Assembly: GCA_002449915.1 (NCBI GenBank)
Contig: DJXY01000092.1
Span: 1-15,738 of the forward strand
Direction: 5' to 3'
Source of the DNA: Oribacterium sp. UBA6992
Lineage (GTDB): Bacteria; Bacillota; Clostridia; Lachnospirales; Lachnospiraceae
DNA: 15,738 nucleotides
The notes under the pieces are model-generated. The model was not told where the DNA came from. It ran no database searches and worked only from the letters and a program-made list of their open reading frames with translations. The position numbers were made by a program, and so were the translations under genes. Each line of letters begins with the position of its first letter. Position 1 is the stretch's first letter. Shown here piece after piece: positions 7,565 to 14,360 of this stretch.

Positions 7565-10500
7565 ATGAAGCCTATGAAACAAAAATCCTCCGGTGTATAT
7601 GTTATTGATGAAGATTATAATGTGGTTAGCTGTAATGATACCATAAAGTCTCTCTATCCCCAGCTTAAAAAGGGCAAAAAATGCTATCACTGCCTCATGA
7701 ACCTGGATGAACCCTGCCCACCCTGCCCGGTTGCCAATCACATCCATGGTCCTAAGACCTATATGGATCCGATCCGTGGCATAAATGAAACGGTTGATGC
7801 TGTAGATATGGAACTGGAGGATGGCAGAAAGGGTCATGCTCTTGTACTCAGTACTGTAGGGGAGCGTGCCATGATATCCACACGGCTTCCCAGCAATCAT
7901 GATGAACTCACAAGGCTTCTGGAACATGAATACTATGATACTCTGACCGACAGCTGCTCAAGGAAAGGCTTTATCCGGGATACGGAACTTCTGTTCCAGC
8001 ATGCCAATCCAACAGATTATGCCATGGTCCTGTTTGATCTCCGTAATTTCAAGGCATTAAATGATATTTTTGGCATTAAGTGCGGAGACGAAATCTTAAA
8101 GTTCATCTTTAATACATTACGTGAGAGCTGGATCAAGCCAGTAGTCTCCTCCCGTCTGGATGCTGACTGCTTTCTTTTCCTCACAAAAAAAACAAATCTT
8201 AATAATAATCGTCTGGAAAGCCTGCTGGAGCAGCAATGGAAAAACGGCAGCCGCAATGTACATCTGCATCTAAGATGCGGTGTCTATCTGATCGACGATA
8301 CTTCCATTGATGTGTCTCACATGATCGACAGAACTATCCTCGCTAATGAAACCGTAGATTCTCAGGAGCAAGGAAACGTGGCTATATTTGATTCTGCTAT
8401 GCATAACGCATATGTCAATCAGGCAGAAATACTATCTTCCTTTCAGAGCAGCCTGAAAAATGGAAATATAAAAGTATATTTTCAGCCGATCGTCCGTACC
8501 CTGGACGGCAAGCCCAGCTCTGCGGAAGCCCTGATCCGCTGGCATCACCCTGAGCTTGGTTTAATTTCTCCGGCGGATTTTATCCCTGCTCTGGAAAAAA
8601 ATGGTCTGATCTCTGAACTGTACCATTATGTATTAAAACAGGTATATCAGTTTCAAAAAAGCATGCAGGAGCTTCATCAGAAATATATTCCCGTCTCCAT
8701 TAATCTGTCCAGACAGGATTTCTATAATGATGATCTCATGAATGACATCTTTCTGTTAAGTAATAAAAGCGGACTCATGCAGGGTGCCATAAATTATGAG
8801 GTTACAGAAACCTCGGTTGCTATTTTAAAGCAGAGCTGTTTCTTTTATCTCTCGCTGTTTCAGAAAAACGGCTCTAAAATCCTCCTCGACGATTTCGGCA
8901 CAGGCTTCTCCTCTTTAGGTATGCTCGGACGCTATCCCCTGGATGTAATCAAAATTGATAAAAGCTTTATCGACCGGATCGAGACCCAGCCGATTGCCCG
9001 TTCTATTGTCGCGTCGATCATCGAGATGTGCCATAAAGCCGGGCTTGCAACTGTCGCCGAAGGCGTGGAAAATCTCCAGCAAAATGACTTTCTGAAGGAC
9101 TGCCATTGCGACTATATCCAGGGATATTTTTATGCCAAGCCTATGGATGCGGATAGATTCCGTGAGTATCTCATAACCTCCCAGGATGCGATTCAAAAAA
9201 CTCAAAATGTAAAAGAGGAGTATCCGGAAAAAAATATCGATCTGCATAATCTCCTGGATCTCATAGACCATGACGGGCAGTATATCCAGGCATGCTCGCC
9301 CGAGGATTACCATATGATCTATGCCAACCAATTGACACGGGAAGTCTCGGGTCATCCGGATGAGCCATATCAGGGCAAAAAGTGTTATGAGTATATGATG
9401 GGTCTGAATGCTCCCTGCGGACACTGCCCACTGAAGCAGATGGGGACCGCGACCGAAAAGAGTCTCGAAGTGGATGACGGAAATCATGTTTTTGCACTCA
9501 CTGCCCGCCTTACTAACTGGAATGGAAAACCTGTATTTATAGAGTACGGCAGAGAAGTTACCAATACAAAAGAGGCGCAGCTCCGATATGCAAGCCAGAT
9601 CCGCGCAATTCTGGAATCCATCCCCGAGGGACAAGGAGTATTCCATATGGATCTCACGGCAGATAAGTGGATCAGCTCCGGAGGACCCGCTCAAAATGCA
9701 AGAAACATTCAAAACGTTAAAAATGTAGATGAGTTGATCTTAAGGATCGGCTCTTTTGTACCAGACGAGGACGGGAAAAAAGCATTTTTCCAGACCTTTT
9801 CACGGGAAGCGCAATTAAATGCCTATCAGAATAACCGCCGGCAGATTGTGCTGGAGACGAAATCCTACTATGATGATCGTTCTATCCGCTGGTCCAGGAT
9901 TACTACACAGCTTATTGATAATCCCGAAAACGGGCATGTAGAGAGTATTCTTTACGGTGTAGACATCTCTAAAGAGAAAAAACATATTGAGGAGCTGGAA
10001 ACTGAAAAACTACAGAGCCAGCTGGAGACTGAACATCTGCAGGAGGAAGTAAAAAAGGTTCGAGATCTTTACTCCAAGGCAGATCATGACCGTCGTTACG
10101 ATTTTCTGACCGGACTCTACAGCCGCCTCAATCTGTACGATGTACTGCAAAATGCCGAGCAGGGCAAGACAGCACCGATTACTGCCCTGATCATGCTGGA
10201 TCTTGACAATATTAAAGCAGTCAATGATAAATTCGGACATGCTGCCGGAGACCAGTGTCTGCATGAGCTAGGCAAAAAGCTGCTGGATTTTAGTATTAGC
10301 AACAACATCTCATTTTTCCGATATGGCGGAGATGAATTTATCGGTCTTATCCAGAATCCATCTTTAAATACATCGGAATTGGCCGCACAGCTGATAGAAG
10401 AGCTTCATAACACAACAATCACTCTGGAGGATGGCACAGGCATATCTCTCACCGCTTCGATCGGATATACCGATAAAGTGGCTGACACACAGGAAATGAT

Positions 10501-10582
10501 CAGGCATGCAGATCATGCCATGTATCTGGCTAAAAACCGCGGCAAGAATCAGGTTGCTTATGATGATTTCACTGCCGGATGA
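7565..10582 (+). CDS. Hybrid c-di-GMP protein: Cys-PAS, degenerate GGDEF, EAL, Cys-PAS, PAS, GGDEF
   Basis: A 1005-residue soluble protein with no membrane segment or signal peptide. A PAS-like module at about 8-100 carries C40, C43, C51 and C54. A degenerate GGDEF domain follows (about 124-275), in which the active-site motif reads RLDADCF (197-203). The EAL phosphodiesterase domain (about 290-535) keeps AEAL (320-323), NLSRQDF, the EVTETS glutamate, LDDFGTGFSSL (441-451), IKIDKSF, AEGVEN and QGYFYAKP. A second Cys-PAS (about 565-665) has C607, C618 and C621. A third PAS-like domain (about 675-805) and a coiled coil (805-845) lead to an intact GGDEF domain (845-999, motif RYGGDEF, GGDEF at 921-925). 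The RxxD product-inhibition site is absent. The protein may both make and break c-di-GMP. The start was chosen for AAGGA six bases upstream; a GTG at 7547 is the alternative. Confidence 0.92.
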   Translation: MKPMKQKSSGVYVIDEDYNVVSCNDTIKSLYPQLKKGKKCYHCLMNLDEPCPPCPVANHIHGPKTYMDPIRGINETVDAVDMELEDGRKGHALVLSTVGERAMISTRLPSNHDELTRLLEHEYYDTLTDSCSRKGFIRDTELLFQHANPTDYAMVLFDLRNFKALNDIFGIKCGDEILKFIFNTLRESWIKPVVSSRLDADCFLFLTKKTNLNNNRLESLLEQQWKNGSRNVHLHLRCGVYLIDDTSIDVSHMIDRTILANETVDSQEQGNVAIFDSAMHNAYVNQAEILSSFQSSLKNGNIKVYFQPIVRTLDGKPSSAEALIRWHHPELGLISPADFIPALEKNGLISELYHYVLKQVYQFQKSMQELHQKYIPVSINLSRQDFYNDDLMNDIFLLSNKSGLMQGAINYEVTETSVAILKQSCFFYLSLFQKNGSKILLDDFGTGFSSLGMLGRYPLDVIKIDKSFIDRIETQPIARSIVASIIEMCHKAGLATVAEGVENLQQNDFLKDCHCDYIQGYFYAKPMDADRFREYLITSQDAIQKTQNVKEEYPEKNIDLHNLLDLIDHDGQYIQACSPEDYHMIYANQLTREVSGHPDEPYQGKKCYEYMMGLNAPCGHCPLKQMGTATEKSLEVDDGNHVFALTARLTNWNGKPVFIEYGREVTNTKEAQLRYASQIRAILESIPEGQGVFHMDLTADKWISSGGPAQNARNIQNVKNVDELILRIGSFVPDEDGKKAFFQTFSREAQLNAYQNNRRQIVLETKSYYDDRSIRWSRITTQLIDNPENGHVESILYGVDISKEKKHIEELETEKLQSQLETEHLQEEVKKVRDLYSKADHDRRYDFLTGLYSRLNLYDVLQNAEQGKTAPITALIMLDLDNIKAVNDKFGHAAGDQCLHELGKKLLDFSISNNISFFRYGGDEFIGLIQNPSLNTSELAAQLIEELHNTTITLEDGTGISLTASIGYTDKVADTQEMIRHADHAMYLAKNRGKNQVAYDDFTAG

Positions 10583-10597
10583 TTCCTGATACTACAG

Positions 10598-10650
10598 AAG
10601 GGGTTGCCGCTCACTGACCAAAGGTTCAGTGCAAGCGACAACCCCTTTTT
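10598..10650. terminator. Intrinsic terminator between the GGDEF/EAL gene and the ABC receptor gene
   Basis: AAGGGGTTG (10598-10606) pairs with CAACCCCTT (10639-10647). Inner helices CGCT/AGCG and CACTGA/TCAGTG extend the hairpin, and the plus strand ends in CCCCTTTTT. It lies 15 bases past the GGDEF/EAL stop codon. On the minus strand it would follow the receptor gene by about 70 bases, but with a poorer T tract, so termination there may be partial. Confidence 0.88.
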
Positions 10651-10722
10651 ATTTTCTATGGCAGCTTAGAATATCCGGCTTGGATATCTGTTTCACTGGC
10701 ATCTATAATGAAATACCCCACT

Positions 10723-11688
10723 TTACTCTATAACGCCGCCCTCAACTACCATGGAGTCCGGATCTGTATTATCACCAAATACCGGCTTCAGAGTCTCTTC
10801 ATAATCCTTATGGAAGAATTTCTCCTCTCCGAGAGTCTTAATCTCATCGTTTAGGAAATCAAGGAGAGTGGTGTTTCCCTTAGCTACAGCAGCTGCAATG
10901 GTATCATAATCGCCAAGCGTTTCAATACCTACCGTAAATCCTGGATTGGCCTTAGCCCAGGCAATGACCTCTGTGTTATCTGTTGAAAAAGCGTCTCCTC
11001 TGCCATCCAGCAGCGCATTATATGCATCTGCATAAGCATCATACTTCTGGAGCTTGATATCCGGATAGTTTTTCTCAAAATAGGTTTCTGCCGTTGTGCC
11101 CTTGGCAATAATCAATGTCTTGCCCTTTAAGTCGTCTACAGACTTGATTACAGCATTGTCCGGAGAAACTACTCCCAGTGCAACCTTCATATACGGAAGC
11201 GCAAAGTCAACCTGCTCTGCTCTTTCCGGTGTAACGGTAAAGTTTGCAAGTGTGATATCAACCTTTCCGGTAGCTACATATTCTACACGGGAAGCGGGAT
11301 CCAGTGACGTAAACTCAACATTCACACCAAGGTCATCTGCAATTCTATGCGCATAGTATACGTCATATCCCTGATACTCACCCTTGTCATCTACATAGCC
11401 AAACGGTGCCTTATCCGAGAACACGCCGATTTTGATGGTGCCGGAGGACTTGATTTCATCTACTGTCCGGAAGCTGCTTGCTGCGCCGCTGTCCTTAGCA
11501 TCTGCTGCCTTGGATTCCTGCGCGGAATCAGACGTCCCCTCAGCCTTGGATGCGCCTTCTGTTACTGCTGCATCAGAAGAAGCTGCCGCTGTCGAAGCCT
11601 GAGATGCGTCCTTTGCTCCCTGGGAGCCGCATGCAGCAAGCCCTAAAGATACCAGTGCCGCTGCAATAACTGTCAATGATTTTTTCAT
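10723..11688 (-). CDS. Lipoprotein solute-binding protein of ABC importer, CjaA-like, probably cysteine/cystine
   Basis: A 321-residue extracytoplasmic receptor (SBP family 3). The signal peptide MKKSLTVIAAALVSLGLAAC ends in a lipobox with C20 as lipid anchor. A linker rich in Ala, Ser, Asp and Lys (about 22-65) leads to the binding domain (about 70-310). The sequence runs IKIGVFSDKAPFGYVDDKG, LANFTVTPERAEQVDF, PYMKVALGVVSP, IIAKGTTAETYF, DGRGDAFSTDNTEV, and a tail with EEKFFHKDYEETLKPVFGD. From memory this string of motifs closely follows CjaA of Campylobacter jejuni, crystallised with cysteine; I could not align it here. The polycysteine leader upstream agrees. The start at 11688 has AGGAG eight bases upstream. 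It is the last gene of its operon, an unusual place for the receptor, and lies 146 bases after the ATPase gene. Confidence 0.9.
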   Translation of the reverse strand: MKKSLTVIAAALVSLGLAACGSQGAKDASQASTAAASSDAAVTEGASKAEGTSDSAQESKAADAKDSGAASSFRTVDEIKSSGTIKIGVFSDKAPFGYVDDKGEYQGYDVYYAHRIADDLGVNVEFTSLDPASRVEYVATGKVDITLANFTVTPERAEQVDFALPYMKVALGVVSPDNAVIKSVDDLKGKTLIIAKGTTAETYFEKNYPDIKLQKYDAYADAYNALLDGRGDAFSTDNTEVIAWAKANPGFTVGIETLGDYDTIAAAVAKGNTTLLDFLNDEIKTLGEEKFFHKDYEETLKPVFGDNTDPDSMVVEGGVIE

Positions 11689-11780
11689 AATAATTACTCC
11701 TCTCAAAACTCACCTGCCTCATAGAGTTTGCTTTATTGACTTCCATCCATGGGCATCATTGTTTTTATTATCTTTGTAAC

Positions 11781-11794
11781 GCCGGTGCTCCGGC
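11781..11794 (-). other. Small GC-rich hairpin before the receptor gene
   Basis: GCCGG and CCGGC pair around a four-base loop in the 146-base gap between the ATPase and receptor genes. No T tract follows on the minus strand (GTTACAAAG), so it does not look like a terminator. It may protect or process the receptor part of the mRNA; receptors are usually needed in excess over the permease. That role is inference. Confidence 0.35.
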
Positions 11795-11834
11795 ATCTAT
11801 ATGCATCTCCACGGCTTTCCGGACAGCCTGGGAG

Positions 11835-12605
11835 TTACACACTATCGTTTTTTCTTTTTCTGGCAACAAACTCAAAATTTTCCAGAAATTCCTTAGCCCG
11901 ATCCGTTTTGGGATGTGTAAAAAATGTTTCCGGATCGGACTGCTCTACGATATGACCGCCATCCATAAAGATAATGCGATCCGCAATCGCTCTCGCAAAT
12001 GCCATTTCATGTGTCACAATCAGCATCGTAAGTCCCTGTCCTGCGAGCTCCAGCATGACATCCAGTACCTCCCGGACCATTTCCGGATCCAGTGCCGCTG
12101 TAACCTCGTCAAAAAGCATCATCTCCGGATGCATCTCAAGTGCCCGCACAATCGCGACTCTCTGCTTCTGTCCACCCGAGAGCATCCGTGGGAATGCCTT
12201 CTCTTTGTCAAGAAGTCCGACCCTTGCAAGCAGATCTCTTGCCTCTTTCTCTGCCGACACCCTATCTCTGCCCTGTACCTTTCTAGGCGCCATTGTAATG
12301 TTATCTATAATGTTTTTATGCGGAAAGAGATCATAGCTCTGGAACACCATACCGATTTTCTGGCGGTACTTTGACATTTCTGCCTGGCTTTTGCCGGAGA
12401 TCACCTCTCCATCCAGAGTGATCGTGCCTTCATTGATCGTTTCAAGACCATTGATACATCGAAGCAGAGTGGATTTACCGCAGCCCGACGGCCCGAGCAA
12501 TACTACAACCTCGCCCTTATGGACATCCAGATCCACACCTTTAAGAACGTCAAGTCTGTCATAGGATTTATGCAGATTTTTTATGCTAAGCTGAACTTCA
12601 GCCAT
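11835..12605 (-). CDS. Amino-acid ABC transporter ATPase (PAAT family)
   Basis: The 256-residue ATPase subunit powers import. Walker A is GPSGCGKST (38-46), the Q-loop is Q89 in [12 protein letters not shown], the signature is LSGGQKQRV (142-150), Walker B is MLFDE (163-167) with ALDPE after it, and the switch histidine is H199 in IVTHEM. This pattern is that of the polar amino acid uptake family (GlnQ/HisP-like). The start at 12605 has GGAGGA six bases upstream. An in-frame ATG at 12620 overlaps the preceding stop as ATGA but has no good ribosome site. The gene follows the second permease by 14 bases, so the two are surely co-transcribed. Confidence 0.95.
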   Translation of the reverse strand: MAEVQLSIKNLHKSYDRLDVLKGVDLDVHKGEVVVLLGPSGCGKSTLLRCINGLETINEGTITLDGEVISGKSQAEMSKYRQKIGMVFQSYDLFPHKNIIDNITMAPRKVQGRDRVSAEKEARDLLARVGLLDKEKAFPRMLSGGQKQRVAIVRALEMHPEMMLFDEVTAALDPEMVREVLDVMLELAGQGLTMLIVTHEMAFARAIADRIIFMDGGHIVEQSDPETFFTHPKTDRAKEFLENFEFVARKRKNDSV

Positions 12606-12619
12606 CTTATCTCCTCCCA

Positions 12620-13321
12620 TCAGTTTTTCCAGCGTTTCTCAAGATATTTCGCCAGTAAAGAAATCGGCCAGCAAGTAAAAAAGTATAGAAAAAATATGAC
12701 TCCGTAAATCGGCAATGCCGCTGTCGGAAATGCAAAACGGTTGGCATCTATGATCTGCTGCCCGGTCTTAAGTACCTCCACAACACCAATCAGCACAATC
12801 AGTGAGGTCGTCTTGATCATACGCGTAATCAGATTGATGGCAAGCGGGATCAGACGCCTCAGAGTCTGCGGTATGATAACGTAGATATTGATCTCCATCG
12901 GTGTCATACCAAGTGCTGCAGCGCTCTCATACTGGTGCTTTGGAATGCTGCTGAGCGCACCTCTCACAAGATCTCCCATCTCAGCCGTGCCCCATAGCAC
13001 AAAGACGATAATCGCGCTGAGCTCACCCGACAGATTTATACCAAATGCACGTGTCGTACCGAAATAGACAATAAAGAGAAGCACAAGCTGCGGCATGATA
13101 CGGATAAAATCAAGATAGACACGGCTTACCGCCTTTGCTGCAGGATTTTTGCGCATCATAAAAATACCAAACAAAATGCCGAGCGGAATCGAAAGTACCG
13201 CAGAAATCATTGAAATCCGGATGGTAACCCAAAGTCCTCCCAGAAGTCTTACAAAATTATTGCCGCGGAACAAAATGGAAATGGCAGGCTCTCTAGCCGC
13301 GTCAATTGCCAAAACCAGCAT
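12620..13321 (-). CDS. Amino-acid ABC transporter permease, second subunit
   Basis: A 233-residue membrane subunit of the HisM/GlnP type, with about five hydrophobic helices. The EAA loop that contacts the ATPase runs from [11 protein letters not shown] to VIIPQ (131-152). The start at 13321 follows AAAGGAGG by seven bases. Its ORF overlaps the end of the first permease by 20 bases, so the ribosome site lies inside that gene and translation is probably coupled. With the first permease it should form a heterodimeric channel. Confidence 0.93.
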   Translation of the reverse strand: MLVLAIDAAREPAISILFRGNNFVRLLGGLWVTIRISMISAVLSIPLGILFGIFMMRKNPAAKAVSRVYLDFIRIMPQLVLLFIVYFGTTRAFGINLSGELSAIIVFVLWGTAEMGDLVRGALSSIPKHQYESAAALGMTPMEINIYVIIPQTLRRLIPLAINLITRMIKTTSLIVLIGVVEVLKTGQQIIDANRFAFPTAALPIYGVIFFLYFFTCWPISLLAKYLEKRWKN

Positions 13322-13961
13322 AGCGAAGCCTCCTTTCAAGTAATGTTCCGATAATGGAAACCGGCAGTAAAATGATGAGATAAGCAAGAACCAGCATCGA
13401 CAGCGCCTCCGGCGTCTTATAATAAAGACCAATCAGATCCTTGGCTACATACATCAGATCCGCAAGCGCGATACCGCTAAAAACGGAGGTTTCCTTGATA
13501 AGAAAGATGACATTGGCAACGAGTGACGGAACAGTAACCGCAAGTGCCTGCGGAAGTATAACATCTATCATCGTTTCAAGAGGCGTAAATCCAAGACTCA
13601 GTGCGGACTCTTTCTGAATTGGCTCGACAGTCTCAAGTCCGGAGCGGAATGCTTCTGTCATATAGGACCCTCCGAGGAAGCTGAGACCGACAATTCCGCA
13701 CAGCTCCGAGGACCAGCGAATGCCGATTTTGGGAAGCCCGAAATATAAAAAGAAAAGCTGTACAAGAAGCGGTGTATTACGGCTTAACTCAACATAAATT
13801 GATACAATCTGCCGAAGCACCGGGATCTTATAATACTCAATTGCGCTTGCAATCATACCGATCAGAATCGAGAGGATGATGCCAAGGATTCCTATGGTCA
13901 ACGTAAGCTCCCCCGCCTCAACGTACATCGGGATATATTCCTGTATAAATGTCCAATCCAA
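13302..13961 (-). CDS. Amino-acid ABC transporter permease, first subunit (TTG start)
   Basis: A 219-residue membrane subunit of the HisM/GlnP family with about five hydrophobic helices. The EAA loop is ESALSLGFTP to VILPQA (118-139). The start appears to be TTG at 13961: AAGGAG lies ten bases upstream and the N-terminus (MDWTFIQEYIPMYVEAG) looks like the usual beginning of such permeases. The next in-frame ATG at 13928 would remove 11 residues and has only AGGAA upstream. It is the first structural gene after the cysteine attenuator, so a weak start codon may further limit its translation. Confidence 0.9.
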   Translation of the reverse strand: MDWTFIQEYIPMYVEAGELTLTIGILGIILSILIGMIASAIEYYKIPVLRQIVSIYVELSRNTPLLVQLFFLYFGLPKIGIRWSSELCGIVGLSFLGGSYMTEAFRSGLETVEPIQKESALSLGFTPLETMIDVILPQALAVTVPSLVANVIFLIKETSVFSGIALADLMYVAKDLIGLYYKTPEALSMLVLAYLIILLPVSIIGTLLERRLRYAGFGN

Positions 13962-14039
13962 AATGATATGGCTCCTTCCTGACTTATCTTTTGCTCAAAT
14001 TGATATACAGTCTGAAGTCTCCTTTTTATTATGGGAAAC

Positions 14040-14072
14040 AAAAAACGGGCCGCCAGCCTTGGCGCACCCGTT
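14040..14072 (-). terminator. Attenuator terminator of the cysteine transporter operon
   Basis: On the minus strand AACGGG (14072-14067) pairs with CCCGTT (14049-14044) and CGCC (14064-14061) with GGCG (14054-14051) around an AAGGCT loop, followed by a T run (TTTTTT at 14045-14040, then GTTT). It lies 30 bases after the leader-peptide stop and 79 bases before the first permease. A strong terminator in front of an intact operon implies that it is conditional. Confidence 0.88.
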
Positions 14073-14122
14073 CTCTTATCAACTGTATCACAGCTCAGGA
14101 ATCATCGGCATGCCAAAGCGGC
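14049..14122 (-). promoter_or_regulatory. Putative antiterminator pairing
   Basis: GCCGCTTTGGC (14122-14112), inside the last codons of the leader ORF, can pair with the terminator region. GGC pairs with GCC (14063-14061), TTT with AAG (14060-14058, one wobble) and GCCGC with GCGGC (14053-14049), leaving a four-base bulge. This uses both inner arms of the terminator and would disrupt it. A ribosome stalled at the cysteine run (14158-14138) would leave 14122-14112 free. A ribosome that reaches the stop (14104-14102) would cover it and let the terminator form. The small palindrome TATGGATATCCATA (14138-14125) may act as a pause hairpin. The pairing is read from sequence; its use is inference. 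Confidence 0.65.
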
Positions 14123-14197
14123 TATATGGATATCCATACAGCAACAACAGCAGCAACAAGCCTGATTCATATTTGCAGTACTACTGTTTGCTCGCAT
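14102..14197 (-). CDS. Polycysteine leader peptide, 31 residues
   Basis: A short ORF on the leader of the ABC operon. AGGAGG (14211-14206) lies eight bases before the ATG at 14197. The peptide begins MRANSSTANMNQA, continues with seven cysteines in a row (residues 14-20, bases 14158-14138, mixed TGT and TGC), then MDIHIAALACR and TGA. Eight of 31 residues are cysteine. The peptide itself is unlikely to have a function; like the His, Trp or Leu leader peptides, it would measure the supply of charged tRNA, here tRNA-Cys. A terminator and a possible antiterminator follow directly, and the operon encodes a CjaA-like transporter. The ORF is too short for ordinary gene finders. Confidence 0.85.
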   Translation of the reverse strand: MRANSSTANMNQACCCCCCCMDIHIAALACR

Positions 14198-14229
14198 GAC
14201 CATTTCCTCCTGTTAAGATTAAAGTCTAC

Positions 14230-14253
14230 AATTCCCATAGGATTTAAGGAATT
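14230..14253 (-). promoter_or_regulatory. Inverted repeat AATTCC-N12-GGAATT, possible operator
   Basis: AATTCC (14253-14248) and GGAATT (14235-14230) form a 6-bp inverted repeat that starts at the predicted transcription start (near 14254). A further GGAATT lies upstream of the -35 box at about 14297-14292. A repressor bound here would block initiation. In Bacillota the Rrf2-type regulator CymR controls cystine uptake genes; whether this site is a CymR box I cannot confirm without a matrix search. Confidence 0.4.
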
Positions 14254-14260
14254 TACAGAA

Positions 14261-14289
14261 ACTCTATCACCACAGCAGACTTTTGTCAA
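14261..14289 (-). promoter_or_regulatory. Promoter of the cysteine transporter operon
   Basis: On the minus strand TTGACA (14289-14284, exact consensus) and TAGAGT (14266-14261, four of six) are 17 bases apart. The predicted start near 14254 gives about 57 bases before the leader-peptide ATG and about 290 before the first permease. Confidence 0.7.
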
Positions 14290-14360
14290 TAATTCCTACT
14301 AAATTGCTTGCTTTTAATTTAAGACATAGTCCGAAAGCTTCCTATCTGCCATCCGCCTTT

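Noticed and set aside
8915..9712. Minus-strand open frame of 265 codons
   Set aside because: Lies opposite the EAL and PAS parts of the c-di-GMP protein; no ribosome site and no domain.
14138..14161. Plus-strand CAR trinucleotide run that could be a microsatellite or a polyglutamine stretch
   Set aside because: On the minus strand it is seven Cys codons in frame with an ideal ribosome site, a start and a stop, followed by a terminator with a competing fold; the context explains it better than slippage alone.
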